The notes under the pieces are model-generated. The model had not been told where the DNA came from and searched no databases. It saw only the letters and a list, made by a program, of their open reading frames with translations. A DNA stretch of 64,000 nt from the NCBI GenBank assembly GCA_020342235.1, contig CP073213.1, forward strand, positions 2,024,501 through 2,088,500, in the 5' to 3' direction. Numbering within the stretch: the first letter of the stretch is position 1; each line of letters starts with the position of its first letter. Positions 46,422-57,284 of this stretch are shown here, piece by piece. Position numbers and translations under genes: made by a program. The DNA is from Saccharomycopsis phalli. Its lineage: Eukaryota; Ascomycota; Saccharomycetes; Ascoideales; Saccharomycopsidaceae.

Positions 46422-47738
46422 CTAAAGCCACGTAGCCTGGTTTGGGTTATTATTATTAATATTATTATTATTATTCTTCGCCTCCTGAGCCATAACCGGG
46501 GGAAGTTGCTGTGAATCCGGTAATGGAAAGTGACTTATCTGCTGAATATGTTGCGGTGATAGCGTTTGCTGCGCTTGATGCGTTGCTGGCGAAATCACTG
46601 GTTCGCCAACTTTTGGTTGAGTGGCAGCAAAGCCCTCAGGTTGGCCGGTTAATTGAGGGACTGCTGCTGGGGTTGCTGCTGCTGGTGTGCTTTGATTAGG
46701 TTGATAAAAAGCAATTTGGTTAGCTTGATGAGGAGGTACGATCGAAGGATCTAAAAGGAATGGAGTCTTGGTTGTTCCTGCCGCTGGAGTAGCGGCATTG
46801 CTGGTTTCGCCCTCACCTTTTTCGTTATTTTTCTGTGCTAGTTTGGCCTGTTGGTACTTGACGATTGTCCAATCGAATATATAGTCATATCTATAACTTT
46901 CCTGCAAGAAAAATTCTCTGAATAATGCTCTCAAATGATTGTAGTCCGGTTTGTCTTCGAATCGCAAGTTTTTGACATAGCTAAAATACTGCATAAATAT
47001 TGGGGGCAATCCCTTGCACAAGACATCTAGCGGGGTTGTTATTTTCTTTTCCATAATCCGTTCGTATTTTTGTCTCTTGGTGGCGGCCTTGAGGCCTTGC
47101 CAAGGTAAGGATCCTTTGCAAAAGTAAACAAACACGTAACCCAAACTTTCCAAGTCATCTCGTCTTGACTGCTCGATACCCAAGTGTGTATTTATAGATG
47201 CATATCTGGCTGTACCAGTTAAATTTTTGTTTTCTCTATAAGGAATATGCATAAAAGTTCGAACATCCCTGTACTTTTTGGCCAAACCAAAATCAATAAT
47301 ATTCACTTGGTTAGATCTTCTCCCCGTTCCCATCAAGAAATTATCAGGTTTTATATCTCTGTGAATAAATGATCTGGCGTGAACGTATTCAATTCGGCAT
47401 AATAGTTGATCCGCAAGCAATAAAACAGTCTTGTACGAAAATCTTCTATTGCAATAGTTGAAGAGATCTTCCAAAGAAGGACCAAGTAAATCAATCACCA
47501 TGCAGTTGAACTCACAATCCCTGCCAAAGTATCGCACAAATGGGATTCCCACTCCGCCACTGAGGGCCCGATAGACTCTAGCCTCGTATTCAAGCTGAGG
47601 GTGTTTAGCGTGTATGGACTCCAACTTTATTGCCACTTCTTCCCTTGTGATTATATTTGTTCCCATGTATATATCTCCGAAAGACCCGGCGCCAATTTTC
47701 CGGCCGAGTCTGAACTTTCTGCCAACTCTTAAATCCAT
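46422..47738 (-). CDS. HRR25: Casein kinase I delta/epsilon, Hrr25-like
   Basis: Ser/Thr kinase acting in DNA repair, vesicle traffic, ribosome maturation, meiosis and autophagy. 438 residues. Kinase domain about 1-295: [20 protein letters not shown] (glycine loop), VAIKLE (ATP lysine), [12 protein letters not shown] (catalytic loop), [10 protein letters not shown], and the CK1-specific GTARYASIN and [16 protein letters not shown]. It is followed by a Pro/Gln/Ala-rich tail with a poly-Asn run ([10 protein letters not shown]), comparable to the P/Q tail of Hrr25. No C-terminal prenylation Cys pair, which separates it from the Yck kinases. The kinase-domain stretches I checked by eye contain no CTG codon. 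Confidence 0.95.
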   Translation of the reverse strand: MDLRVGRKFRLGRKIGAGSFGDIYMGTNIITREEVAIKLESIHAKHPQLEYEARVYRALSGGVGIPFVRYFGRDCEFNCMVIDLLGPSLEDLFNYCNRRFSYKTVLLLADQLLCRIEYVHARSFIHRDIKPDNFLMGTGRRSNQVNIIDFGLAKKYRDVRTFMHIPYRENKNLTGTARYASINTHLGIEQSRRDDLESLGYVFVYFCKGSLPWQGLKAATKRQKYERIMEKKITTPLDVLCKGLPPIFMQYFSYVKNLRFEDKPDYNHLRALFREFFLQESYRYDYIFDWTIVKYQQAKLAQKNNEKGEGETSNAATPAAGTTKTPFLLDPSIVPPHQANQIAFYQPNQSTPAAATPAAVPQLTGQPEGFAATQPKVGEPVISPATHQAQQTLSPQHIQQISHFPLPDSQQLPPVMAQEAKNNNNNINNNNPNQATWL

Positions 47739-48159
47739 GCTGGTATACGTTCAAAATAAACAAATGACGCTTGGAAGACAAAAAAAAAAATGGATTAATG
47801 CTCTATGAAGCTCCTTTCTTTATTGATATTGTGCTATGTCAGTACAAATGCTTCGCTTTTTGTAACTAATGTTTGTTGCGAATAGGGGGGCTGCAACCAC
47901 TTAAGGACACGACCAATCGCCTCAAAAACAAACAGACGAAAGCAAATAGGTTGAGAAAGAAAAAATCAGCAATTCTCAATCTTAATATGTTACTACTAAA
48001 ATAACACTCTCTGAGATATATATTCTGTTTTGGAGTACTATAATGTCAGAATATTAGCTTATATTTGCCTCTTGTGGTTAACGAAAAAGAAATCTTTTCT
48101 ACATACTTAGACCTTGCATCCCAACACCAGGGCTCCCGTCTACCGTCTAACACGTGATG
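47739..48159 (-). promoter_or_regulatory. Upstream region of HRR25
   Basis: 421 bp between the HRR25 ATG and the stop of the DUF1992 gene. It contains an A10 run close to the HRR25 start (47780-47789) and a CACGTGA box at 48151-48157 near the far end. No other feature seen. Confidence 0.4.
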
Positions 48160-49380
48160 CTACTTTCTGAACATGTCGAATAGCATACCTGAAAGCGACG
48201 CTTTATGTGGCGATGAATAATTATTAGCTTTTGGTAAAAGAAATTTCTCCATTGCCGCAGGGATGTCCTTTGATGCGCTTTTGTAGCATTTTTCAAACTC
48301 CTTGTCCAACACTAAGTAGAATAACTGTGACGGCAACGGTGCTTGGAGATTATAACCTCTGATTGAATCATTCAATCTCCGTAAAGAACTGTTTAAAAAC
48401 GGTGCCTGTTTTCTTTCCCACTCGTTGTTTGAAAGCTCCTTGTAATGCGTCAGATAGTACTTGGCTTCCGCAAGCTTACGCTGCTTGTCAGAAAACCTGC
48501 CATTTATCCAGTGGACTACATTTGTAATCCAGCTGGCTTTAAGATCTTCCCGGAACTGTGCAATTTCTTTGAAGACAGAGCCTTGCTTTTCTATCCACGG
48601 GAGCGTGACGTCTTGTCGCTTGAGCATGTTGTTCAAATGGTACTCTGTTCTATCGACATAGGCATTTTGCTTATATCCGTTTTCCAACGGCTTTCCCCGT
48701 GGGATGTTCTTAAACTCACCCTTTTCTTTAGCCTCGAGGTACCTTCTGTCTGCCATGGCGATGATATTGTTATTGATTCCTTCTAACGAAGCTGGGGCCA
48801 TGTTCACCACCTGTTCGGGACCCAACAACTTCTCACGGTATCTCTCAGCAAAATCAGGGTCTTCCTCGAGCGTCAGCACTTTCTTTGGGTCCTTCTCGGT
48901 ATGTTTCAAAAGACTGTAGTCTAACGACTTCTCGCGTGCCCTAGACAACCGTTCTTTGACACTGGGCTTACTAAACTTGGGAGGAGTCACCTGGTTTGCT
49001 TGTGGTGTAGCATTGGCTGCCTTGTTTCCTGATGAGGCGTTCCAAGGTACTGAAAGAGCAATGTCTCTGGTTGCGGCATCAGCATAGGAAGGGATGTTGG
49101 CATACAGAATTTTCGCGGCGTACTTGTCGTTGAATTTTTGCTGCTGGGTCTTTGAATGGATTTTCGCTAGCACAAAGTCGTCGTCCACCAACGACTTTGT
49201 GGGTTTCAACTTGGAAGTGGCGTTAAACTGACACGCATCTTCTTGCAATTGCTCAAACCGTTGCTTCAACGCCGAGTCCTCTTGCTTGACTTTCTTGTCA
49301 CTAATAAGTCTTGACTGGAGTCTTGAGGTGTTTGCTAGCCTCAATATTGGTTTTGTATAGCGTTTTCTAACAATAAACAT
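48160..49380 (-). CDS. Mitochondrial DUF1992 protein, DNAJC28-like
   Basis: 406 residues. The start is basic and lacks acids for 30 residues (MFIVRKRYTKPILRLANTSR), as in mitochondrial presequences. The central block IIAMADRRYLEAKEKGEFKN, IPRGKPLENG and LNNMLKRQDVTLPWIEKQ is the DUF1992 domain of human DNAJC28 and bacterial relatives. The J domain itself is absent, as in several fungal members. The C-terminal third is helical. Function unknown in yeasts. The open frame to 49392 starts with TTG; the ATG at 49378-49380 is used. Confidence 0.75.
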   Translation of the reverse strand: MFIVRKRYTKPILRLANTSRLQSRLISDKKVKQEDSALKQRFEQLQEDACQFNATSKLKPTKSLVDDDFVLAKIHSKTQQQKFNDKYAAKILYANIPSYADAATRDIALSVPWNASSGNKAANATPQANQVTPPKFSKPSVKERLSRAREKSLDYSLLKHTEKDPKKVLTLEEDPDFAERYREKLLGPEQVVNMAPASLEGINNNIIAMADRRYLEAKEKGEFKNIPRGKPLENGYKQNAYVDRTEYHLNNMLKRQDVTLPWIEKQGSVFKEIAQFREDLKASWITNVVHWINGRFSDKQRKLAEAKYYLTHYKELSNNEWERKQAPFLNSSLRRLNDSIRGYNLQAPLPSQLFYLVLDKEFEKCYKSASKDIPAAMEKFLLPKANNYSSPHKASLSGMLFDMFRK

Positions 49381-49554
49381 GTTGCCAAGCAATCATGGTG
49401 GACCACCGCGGATAAATATACCATCCGGGATCGGTCTATCCGCACATGCAGTTCTGGGTACAGTTGTGATGACAGAATATTGTGACCATTAATTTTATTA
49501 AGTAAGCTTTTCTTTTTATGATGCTAGAATGAACCAATCTACAATACTCTTTCC

Positions 49555-52500
49555 CTATACCTCTATAAAAATTCCTCCCGATGCATCTGCTTGCACTTCT
49601 TCTGTAGCTACAAGAACAGGAAGCAAAACTTTGTAGTACAAGTCAAACACCCTCAATGGTGGGATCTTCAATTTCATTCCTGTGCGGCGCGGCACACATT
49701 TGTAATGCAACTTTTGTCGGGTGAATGGCAAGACTTGGAGTTTTGCAATCTCCTTCATACCTTCAATGTCAAAATTCTCGTCAGACTCAATCGCCACTGA
49801 AAAGACAAAGATCCGAGGCGTCGGATTCTCAAGCGTATAATTCAATGAACTATTCTTCCTGTCAAACTCAAGCAATACCCGGGGTTCTAATAATGGTAAA
49901 GACAACTTCCACGGAAGACTTTCATACAAATTAACAACATCACAGCCGGCTCTTTTCCACTCAACCTTGGTTTTTGCATGAACAGGAATACTGGTTTGAC
50001 TCACCTTCTCTAATCGTCTGGTAGTGAACAACCGGTCAACTGAGTATCGGCCATTTTGTTCAAGTGTCTTTTGAGGCACCTCGTCACGCTTGTCCAACAC
50101 TATACACTCAAAATCAGTCGAATTGGTTGTCGAGATATCAAGCCCGCTTTCAATCACCTCAATGGGAACAACTCCCTGGTATTTGACCGACGACCTCCCA
50201 CGCCAAGTTCGTTCGTGCATGGTCACAGACTTGTTATTCAATCGATTATCCGGCTCAAAAACAAACGGACAAGGAATATCGCTTGGTCTGATTCTCGGAA
50301 TCACACCAAACAGAAATAACAATGGAGGAACTATCGGAATTCGAATGTTTATTGTATCTCTCGTAGACAAGGACTTTTTCTCTTCCTCGGAAGCCTGTTG
50401 GGCCTCAATGCTATCACCAGTGAAGAAGCTGCATTCGATTTTAATCACGATATACTTCTTGGTGACGTTGGGAATTCGGACATATAATATATGGTCACTG
50501 TCACTTCCTATATCTTTCAACTTCAAATCGGTACTGTCATTCAAATCGGTACTTTCATTGTTGACCTCCACCTTATCGTAACCGTTCCACTGCAAATTGC
50601 TAATTTCTATTCCACTGCCTGCAGTAGACTCCCTAGCAGCCAGAAGATCTAGACTACTTCTTGGTGAACTGACCCTTGAAGACATTTGCGAACTTGCTCT
50701 GGTATCTGAATTTGCACTGTCAAACATTCTGACCACCGGTCTGAATATCACTCCGACTCTTTCATGATCGCTGTTCTTGATGGATAAAGTCAATGGATAT
50801 ATTTCATTGGTAAACACGGTCATCGGATTGTCCACTGTGACTTCTGTCTTTGGTCGTCTTGGGATCACAATGGTCTCATAAGGATTATTGGTGGTAATGA
50901 TTTGCTTTTTGCTCGCATCGTTCAACCAGAAAAACTTTTTGGCATTCACCTTGTTTATATAGTAGTTACTGTTTATATCAACGTTGTCCGGAGTAACTAC
51001 TGCAGAGTTGTTCTTGGAATCAAGAAAGGAATCATTGGCCAAAACCGAAGAAACTGGCAACAGAAACTGGAGATTAAAGTTTTCTTGCTTGATGTTCAAG
51101 GTGATTCTCTTTACTGTCTCCTTGTGTATCTTATCTGCCAACTGACTGAATTGAAATACCTTCACCTGCTTACTACTAAACTGCAAGTTGCTGTTTGCAA
51201 CGAGAAGCTTATCTTTTTCGACCAAATCCAATTTGGACAAGTACTGCAGTTCACAGGTGCTGTCGTGGATTATTTTTATCGGCAAAAAGCTTTGCTCAAA
51301 CTCAATCATGATCGATTCGACATTGACGTCCAGGAAGAAAATGTCATTGCACAAATTCTTTAAAGACAACTGCATATTGTTTCGTTGAGACAACAGAACC
51401 ACAGACTCTTTAAATAGGAAGCACCCAGTAAAGACATTTGGCACTGAATTTTCGTCTTTGGCTGCTAACAAAGTGATCAGAGGGACCTCCTGCTTTTGGG
51501 TGCCGTCCAATAATCTACGAACCACCATACCCTCTGGGAAAAATACCCGGTCTATAATAGCCATCTCTAACTCGCACAAAATTGCACTGGTTGTCTTTTC
51601 TAGCTTAATAAAGCACGACATGAGTTTTGTGAGCACAAGAACTAGAATTATTTTCCAGTTCCCTTCCTTGTAATAAGTCCCACAGTTTTCGTAATACTTG
51701 ATAGCTCTGTCGTATTGTTGTAAACAATAATAATCTTCTGCTAGCTGGAAGTTGATGTAAGCCCTTGCACTTTCAAACTTTGTTTCGTTGGACTTTTCAA
51801 ACGCAGCAGAGGCAAGCTTCAACAATTTAATTGCCTTTTGATGGTATGGGTACTTTACTTTGTTTTTCAAGTCCATGGACAAGTAATAGTCCATGATTTG
51901 CAGAGATTCCTTGTCCTTCTCCACGAGACTCTTGCAACTATTTTTAGGCACCTCTGCCAATTCTAATGAGTTTTGAATCTCAAGCCTTTGTTCAGTAGCT
52001 AAACTCTCCACCTTAGCCTGGGACCTTCTTAGGAAATTGATTGATTGAAGGAAAATGTATCCCGGCTGTGGCATGGCCAAGGCACCAAATTTATAATCAG
52101 CTAGCAACGGTTTGTCGATTGGAACTATGGTAGCATCGGCCGAGTCACACAACTCACCAAGCCACTGGAACTGGATGGCCAACCAATCAGACACAGAGTA
52201 TGACAAAGGGTTCATATTATGCTGTTTCAAGAGAGATATTGAGTTCTGGATGTGAGTGTCAAATCTGCGATACGCTTTGTTGGTCAAGTCAAGGTACAAG
52301 TATAACCGACATATCATGATGGTCAAGATGTCAAGTAATTGCCGGATTTGGTGCCATAAGAACACGGCATTTTCGTCATTATAGCAAGAGACAAGGTTCA
52401 AGTCTTTGCTTATTGTGATGAGAGCATCATACGCCGACTCCACGTGCTTGATGGACATTCCATTGTTCTGATGGAATCCGTTCATGAGCGCCAATTTAAC

Positions 52501-53352
52501 GGCATAACGGGCATCCCACTGATCTAAGCTGTATCCCACAAGCTTGCTGTCCACAATGGAGATGGTCTTGTTAAACTTCTTGCTTGGTGGAGAGGCTCTT
52601 TTCTTTCGGCACTTCTTCTCCAAGTTGATGTAATAGTCAAAACACCACGGCATAATAAGATGCAATATTGCCTCTACGAAAATTTTGTACTCCTTTTCTG
52701 TGCCGGCAGGCAAGAATAAGAGTCCTGTTCGGGGAGGAAGCAGAGTCAATGCACGAATGTTATTCACTCGATCTACCAACACCGTATCAGATTCACTTGA
52801 AGTTACGAGGACTTGGATGAAGCGAATTCCCCTGTTTTGGACTTTATCCTTGAGCTGAGTTATTTCCTGTGCAAGTTTCTTGTCCTGGGCCGCAGCCACT
52901 TCTGGTGAAATGTCGCTGTGCAATTCATGAAACGACAAGAAGATCGAAGGAACAATGCGCTTATGTTTGGTGATCCAGGCAGGATCCAAAATCCCTTGCG
53001 GATATATCTGTGATTCCGGATTAAAAGGCGATAAAATCGACGTTGACTCCGACTCGGGTAACAGCAATGTGTCGCCAATGAAGGAGATGTTGTATACCAA
53101 TGAGGAAGAATTGTATTTTGTCTTTGAAAACTCGGTGGTCCACAACTTGTTGGAAATGTTGTACTGTTGGAATATCTCTTTAATGAGCATCGTTCTTGGC
53201 ACTTGGACAATAGGCATGGATCGCAGAATCATCTCTATTGACTTTGAGGATGGTTTCACGGTCTCGTTTTTAGAGTCACCATGAGTGCCAAGGCCCTGGA
53301 TGGCTATTAACGGTGCCAGCTGAGTGACATAATCTAAGGGATAATGTTCCAT
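49555..53352 (-). CDS. TRAPPC11-like subunit (foie gras/Gryzun) of the TRAPP complex
   Basis: 1265 residues. The foie-gras domain occupies about 270-560, including SLDQWDARYAVKLALMNGFH, with TPR-like helices (ESARAYINFQLAEDYYCLQQ, YDRAIKYYENCGTYYKEGNW). A beta-rich Gryzun-like C-terminal half (NEIYPLTLSIKNSDHE, VGVIFRPVVRMF, LYVRIPNV...) ends PVLVATEEVQADASGGIFIEV. TRAPPC11 is part of the metazoan-type TRAPPIII complex acting on Rab1 in ER-Golgi traffic and autophagy. S. cerevisiae lacks this subunit; many other fungi retain it. Trs130/Trs120 are alternative TRAPP subunits with similar C-terminal folds, but the foie-gras segment argues for C11. Divergent from the Ivy1-like gene. Confidence 0.8.
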   Translation of the reverse strand: MEHYPLDYVTQLAPLIAIQGLGTHGDSKNETVKPSSKSIEMILRSMPIVQVPRTMLIKEIFQQYNISNKLWTTEFSKTKYNSSSLVYNISFIGDTLLLPESESTSILSPFNPESQIYPQGILDPAWITKHKRIVPSIFLSFHELHSDISPEVAAAQDKKLAQEITQLKDKVQNRGIRFIQVLVTSSESDTVLVDRVNNIRALTLLPPRTGLLFLPAGTEKEYKIFVEAILHLIMPWCFDYYINLEKKCRKKRASPPSKKFNKTISIVDSKLVGYSLDQWDARYAVKLALMNGFHQNNGMSIKHVESAYDALITISKDLNLVSCYNDENAVFLWHQIRQLLDILTIMICRLYLYLDLTNKAYRRFDTHIQNSISLLKQHNMNPLSYSVSDWLAIQFQWLGELCDSADATIVPIDKPLLADYKFGALAMPQPGYIFLQSINFLRRSQAKVESLATEQRLEIQNSLELAEVPKNSCKSLVEKDKESLQIMDYYLSMDLKNKVKYPYHQKAIKLLKLASAAFEKSNETKFESARAYINFQLAEDYYCLQQYDRAIKYYENCGTYYKEGNWKIILVLVLTKLMSCFIKLEKTTSAILCELEMAIIDRVFFPEGMVVRRLLDGTQKQEVPLITLLAAKDENSVPNVFTGCFLFKESVVLLSQRNNMQLSLKNLCNDIFFLDVNVESIMIEFEQSFLPIKIIHDSTCELQYLSKLDLVEKDKLLVANSNLQFSSKQVKVFQFSQLADKIHKETVKRITLNIKQENFNLQFLLPVSSVLANDSFLDSKNNSAVVTPDNVDINSNYYINKVNAKKFFWLNDASKKQIITTNNPYETIVIPRRPKTEVTVDNPMTVFTNEIYPLTLSIKNSDHERVGVIFRPVVRMFDSANSDTRASSQMSSRVSSPRSSLDLLAARESTAGSGIEISNLQWNGYDKVEVNNESTDLNDSTDLKLKDIGSDSDHILYVRIPNVTKKYIVIKIECSFFTGDSIEAQQASEEEKKSLSTRDTINIRIPIVPPLLFLFGVIPRIRPSDIPCPFVFEPDNRLNNKSVTMHERTWRGRSSVKYQGVVPIEVIESGLDISTTNSTDFECIVLDKRDEVPQKTLEQNGRYSVDRLFTTRRLEKVSQTSIPVHAKTKVEWKRAGCDVVNLYESLPWKLSLPLLEPRVLLEFDRKNSSLNYTLENPTPRIFVFSVAIESDENFDIEGMKEIAKLQVLPFTRQKLHYKCVPRRTGMKLKIPPLRVFDLYYKVLLPVLVATEEVQADASGGIFIEV

Positions 53353-53696
53353 TGGGTATTATTGACGGGATGCTAACCAAGCTCAGCATATGCGTGCGCG
53401 CTCATAACCAGTACAATTTCTGGGGCAGCCAGAGAGGCATTTTGTATTGGTGATCAATGGTTGATGCGTATCAAAAAAAAAAAATGGCATGCTATATTAT
53501 TCCATGGTTTTATTACGAATTATTCAGGTGCGTATTTTTAGGTTGGTACGGTCTTTTCACGTGTGATTGGCTTTTCTGTTCCGTTTGTATGGGGCTACTG
53601 TATGCATCATCCAGCAAGAAGCAGGGTTTCTTCCCACGTCTTGTCACACCTGGGGAGATTTGATAACAAGAAATTACTGGCACAACAACACATTAC
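53353..53696. promoter_or_regulatory. Divergent promoter, TRAPPC11-like gene and Ivy1-like gene
   Basis: 344 bp. It has an A13 run at 53471-53483 and a CACGTG box at 53558-53563 (tttcacgtgtgatt). The stretch 53530-53690 could encode a short peptide in the plus direction but has no similarity I can name. Confidence 0.45.
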
Positions 53697-54893
53697 ATGC
53701 CAGACTCGCAACGTGGTGAGAACGAGACTGCTCGGTCGTCGATATCTACTAATCCGCCGCATTTGCAAGAGTTTCGCGACCTTGTGACGAGCAAGAGTGG
53801 TTCGGGCAAGGAGCTGGCGGAAATTAGCCACACCAGCACCACATCACAGAGTAAACAACCCGGTATACGGCCTGGATTTGCTAGACGGGGGTCTGGGTCG
53901 ACTATTGGCACGAACGTCTCGATGGCTCCTTCGATTCTCGACTTGCCACGGATCATTTCGTCCAAGGACCGGAGCGAGTTTGAAGCGGCGTTGGGGCTGG
54001 TTCAGACGACGTCAGCGAGATATTCTGCGGCCCTTGCGCTTGTTTCCAAAGCTGCGAGCGATTTTGGGTCGTCTCTTGAGGATTTGGCGCGGTTGAAGGG
54101 GCTGGATACCCAGTCTAACCATCTTATTGCGTGTTCCGGACTACATTATCTCATCTCGAACCACCAGCAGGTGCTAGCGTCGAGCATTGAGCAAAACTTC
54201 CAGGTGCCATTGGCGAAGTTGAAGCGGAACTTTGAAAGAAAGGCCGGGGAGAACGACGACGCGTTTAACAAGGAGCTTCGTACCAAGATCAAGTACCTTC
54301 GGCAGCTTGAGCATACCAGCTACAAGATTCTGAAGGCCAGAAGGCGCAATATATTGACGTACAAGGACACCTTGAAGAAAATCAACTGCCAGATTGACTC
54401 GATCGACGCACTCAAGTATAGCTACTACGACTCTTTGTCGAAGCTCATTGAGGACGCCAACGAATCGATTATCCAAAACTGCTCCACCGTGGCCAAGGCG
54501 GAGTTTGAAATTTACGAAAACATTGCAAGAAAGGGCTGGTCTGGCGGAGGGATGGACGACTTGCTATCCAACTGCCCAGACCCATTTGGAGACGAAGAGT
54601 TTCTGGATGATCTGTCTAGCGAGGAAAAAGAGGAGGTGTTCCACACCAAGTTGGGCAGCAAGAAGATAAGGAAGGAGCGGTTGTTGAACACAAAACACAT
54701 CTTGGATGAAGACGCTCCAGCGGGCATCGTCAAGAGCCCAGTCATGAGGTTGAGCATCTTTGAGACCCACAATCTGGATACGACTGTGCCTCCGTTGGAC
54801 GAGGATATCGACGAGGCACTTGAAATAGACCAGGACAATTCGTTCTTGTTGCCGGGGCCGGAAGAGAGCCCGGGGATATACAACGACACCTGA
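53697..54893 (+). CDS. IVY1: Ivy1-like inverse-BAR protein
   Basis: 398 residues. Disordered N-terminus; central helical region about residues 80-285 (RSEFEAALGLVQTTSARYSAAL, VSKAASDFGSSLEDLARLKG, ISNHQQVLASSIEQNFQVPL, FNKELRTKIKYLRQLEHTSY, KILKARRRNILTYKDTLKKI) with the spacing of a BAR-type coiled-coil. An acidic C-terminus follows. Yeast Ivy1 is a phospholipid-binding I-BAR-like protein of the vacuole that contacts Ypt7 and Vps33 and tunes TORC1 and Fab1. Assignment is from the helical pattern and memory of the family, not from a search. Other BAR proteins (Rvs, Pil1/Lsp1) show different motifs. Confidence 0.6.
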   Translation: MPDSQRGENETARSSISTNPPHLQEFRDLVTSKSGSGKELAEISHTSTTSQSKQPGIRPGFARRGSGSTIGTNVSMAPSILDLPRIISSKDRSEFEAALGLVQTTSARYSAALALVSKAASDFGSSLEDLARLKGLDTQSNHLIACSGLHYLISNHQQVLASSIEQNFQVPLAKLKRNFERKAGENDDAFNKELRTKIKYLRQLEHTSYKILKARRRNILTYKDTLKKINCQIDSIDALKYSYYDSLSKLIEDANESIIQNCSTVAKAEFEIYENIARKGWSGGGMDDLLSNCPDPFGDEEFLDDLSSEEKEEVFHTKLGSKKIRKERLLNTKHILDEDAPAGIVKSPVMRLSIFETHNLDTTVPPLDEDIDEALEIDQDNSFLLPGPEESPGIYNDT

Positions 54894-54950
54894 CGGCATG
54901 AGTAATGTAGACTACAGGGGGAATGTTTAGTTTTATTTGCTACTTACAAA

Positions 54951-55733
<783 letters not shown>

Positions 55734-55776
55734 TTATTTGTTGGCCCAGCGAATAAGCATCTCCCTTTTGAGGCGG

Positions 55777-55784
55777 TTACCCGG
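55777..55784 (+). promoter_or_regulatory. Reb1-type site upstream of ADK1
   Basis: TTACCCGG in the context gcggttacccgggagtgg, 80 bp upstream of the ADK1 ATG, the third such octamer in promoters of this window. Confidence 0.5.
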
Positions 55785-57284
55785 GAGTGGTCCTGGGGCT
55801 GACCAACGATCCATTTGTCCTATCGGGTATCAGGAGGCTCCAGCAAGTAGGATATTAATATATGGTATTTGTTTGCGGGGTGCAAAATACCGGGGATGGT
55901 ACTGTAGGTTGACCACATTGTGTCGTGTGTAGTGTCTTTCTGTGGACCTGGTTTGTTGGAGGCGGAGTTTACTTGTTTTACTATTTGTTTGTTTATTATT
56001 TGTTTGTTTATTATTTGCTTGTTTTATTATTTGCTTGCTTCATTATTTGCTTGCTTCATTATATATTTCAAGTAGGAGGTCTGGTTTTGCCCTGAGGAGT
56101 TGGGTGTGGATACTGCTGGTTTGGCTTCGTCCTCTGCAATAGTTGAACGTCATAGCAATGATAAGTGGGTTTGGAATTACGCACCCGGCCGTTGGCATTT
56201 TGTATTTTAATATTGAGTTTTGATATTGAGTTTTAATATTGAGTTTTGATATCAATTCTTTAATATTCTCCTTGCTAGTTTATTTTTGTTGCTGTAATAT
56301 AACCACTGGGTTCGAGCAATTAAAATGGCCAAAAAGATTTATTGGCTATTTGTAAGAAAAGTCTGATTATTTAAAAATGAGCCAAATTGAGATAAAGAGG
56401 GTATGGATGCCGTAAATGTGGATATAGATGATATGGATAATGTAAATATGAATATAGAATAAGGACAAAATAATAGTCATGACGACATAAGCGTGTTCAT
56501 AGTCAATACTCTTGTCAGAGGAAAAACAACCGTTTTTCGTGATTCCCTTTGAATGACTATTTTCAAGTCCAACAAGGAGACCTACTAGCCCTTTGGTATT
56601 GTAATTCCTTTGCTTCAACTCAAGTATATACAGATCCGAGTGACGTATGGAGCCAATACCGACAATACGTGGAGTTGCCTATGGTTGTCAAATTTTGTAT
56701 AGTATTTTCCTAGTATGTTGAGCAAGCGAATTTCAAATGAATTATTATATCCAAGGGACTTGTTTTGGTGAAATAATTGTCTACGATGTCTAGGACAAAC
56801 ATGAAAACTATCAAGCAAAAAACCGGACTGTAATGATTAACATGTACTTGTCTATTGACTTTTATAGTGACTTTTATCAGTGATTATCAGTGATCATCAG
56901 TGATTACCAGCGATTATCAGCGATTATCCACCGGCCTAGACGGGCTTATTGAAAGGAATCCCTGTAGCTGTGAGACGTACAGAAAACACCACCACGAAAA
57001 GACTGGCACACCATACACAAGCTAGAGAGCCAATATTGGGACCAGAGATGCAAGCCTGCATTGATAATCTAGCTAGTTTTTCGATACCCATCAAACTATT
57101 GTTTGCTTCAACGGCTGACTCTGCAATGTTGTATGCATTAAGCGGCACAACGAAACATGGAATTGCATCTCATCCATCAAATTTCAGTAACATTGCTAGT
57201 GGTGTTTCAATTGGAGAGAAGTATTAAACAGAAAGCAACCACCTGAAATCACAAAGACAGAGCAACATTGCCCGTATATATACC
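55785..57284. other. 1.5-kb spacer with several short-period arrays
   Basis: Divergent space between ADK1 and the gene at 57285. Arrays: ttatttgcttgcttca-like units at 55975-56070; ttttgatattgag units (about 14 bp) at 56205-56260; gattatcagt/c decamers, about six, at 56873-56935. The rest is AT-rich. Frames at 56367-56818 and 56936-57227 (both strands) remain open for 60-90 codons, but none resembles a known protein. A decayed gene is possible but unsupported. Confidence 0.55.

Noticed and set aside
56367-57227. Adjacent small open frames (60-92 codons, both strands) that might be a decayed gene
   Set aside because: No recognisable motif or consistent reading direction; AT-rich spacer can give this by chance.
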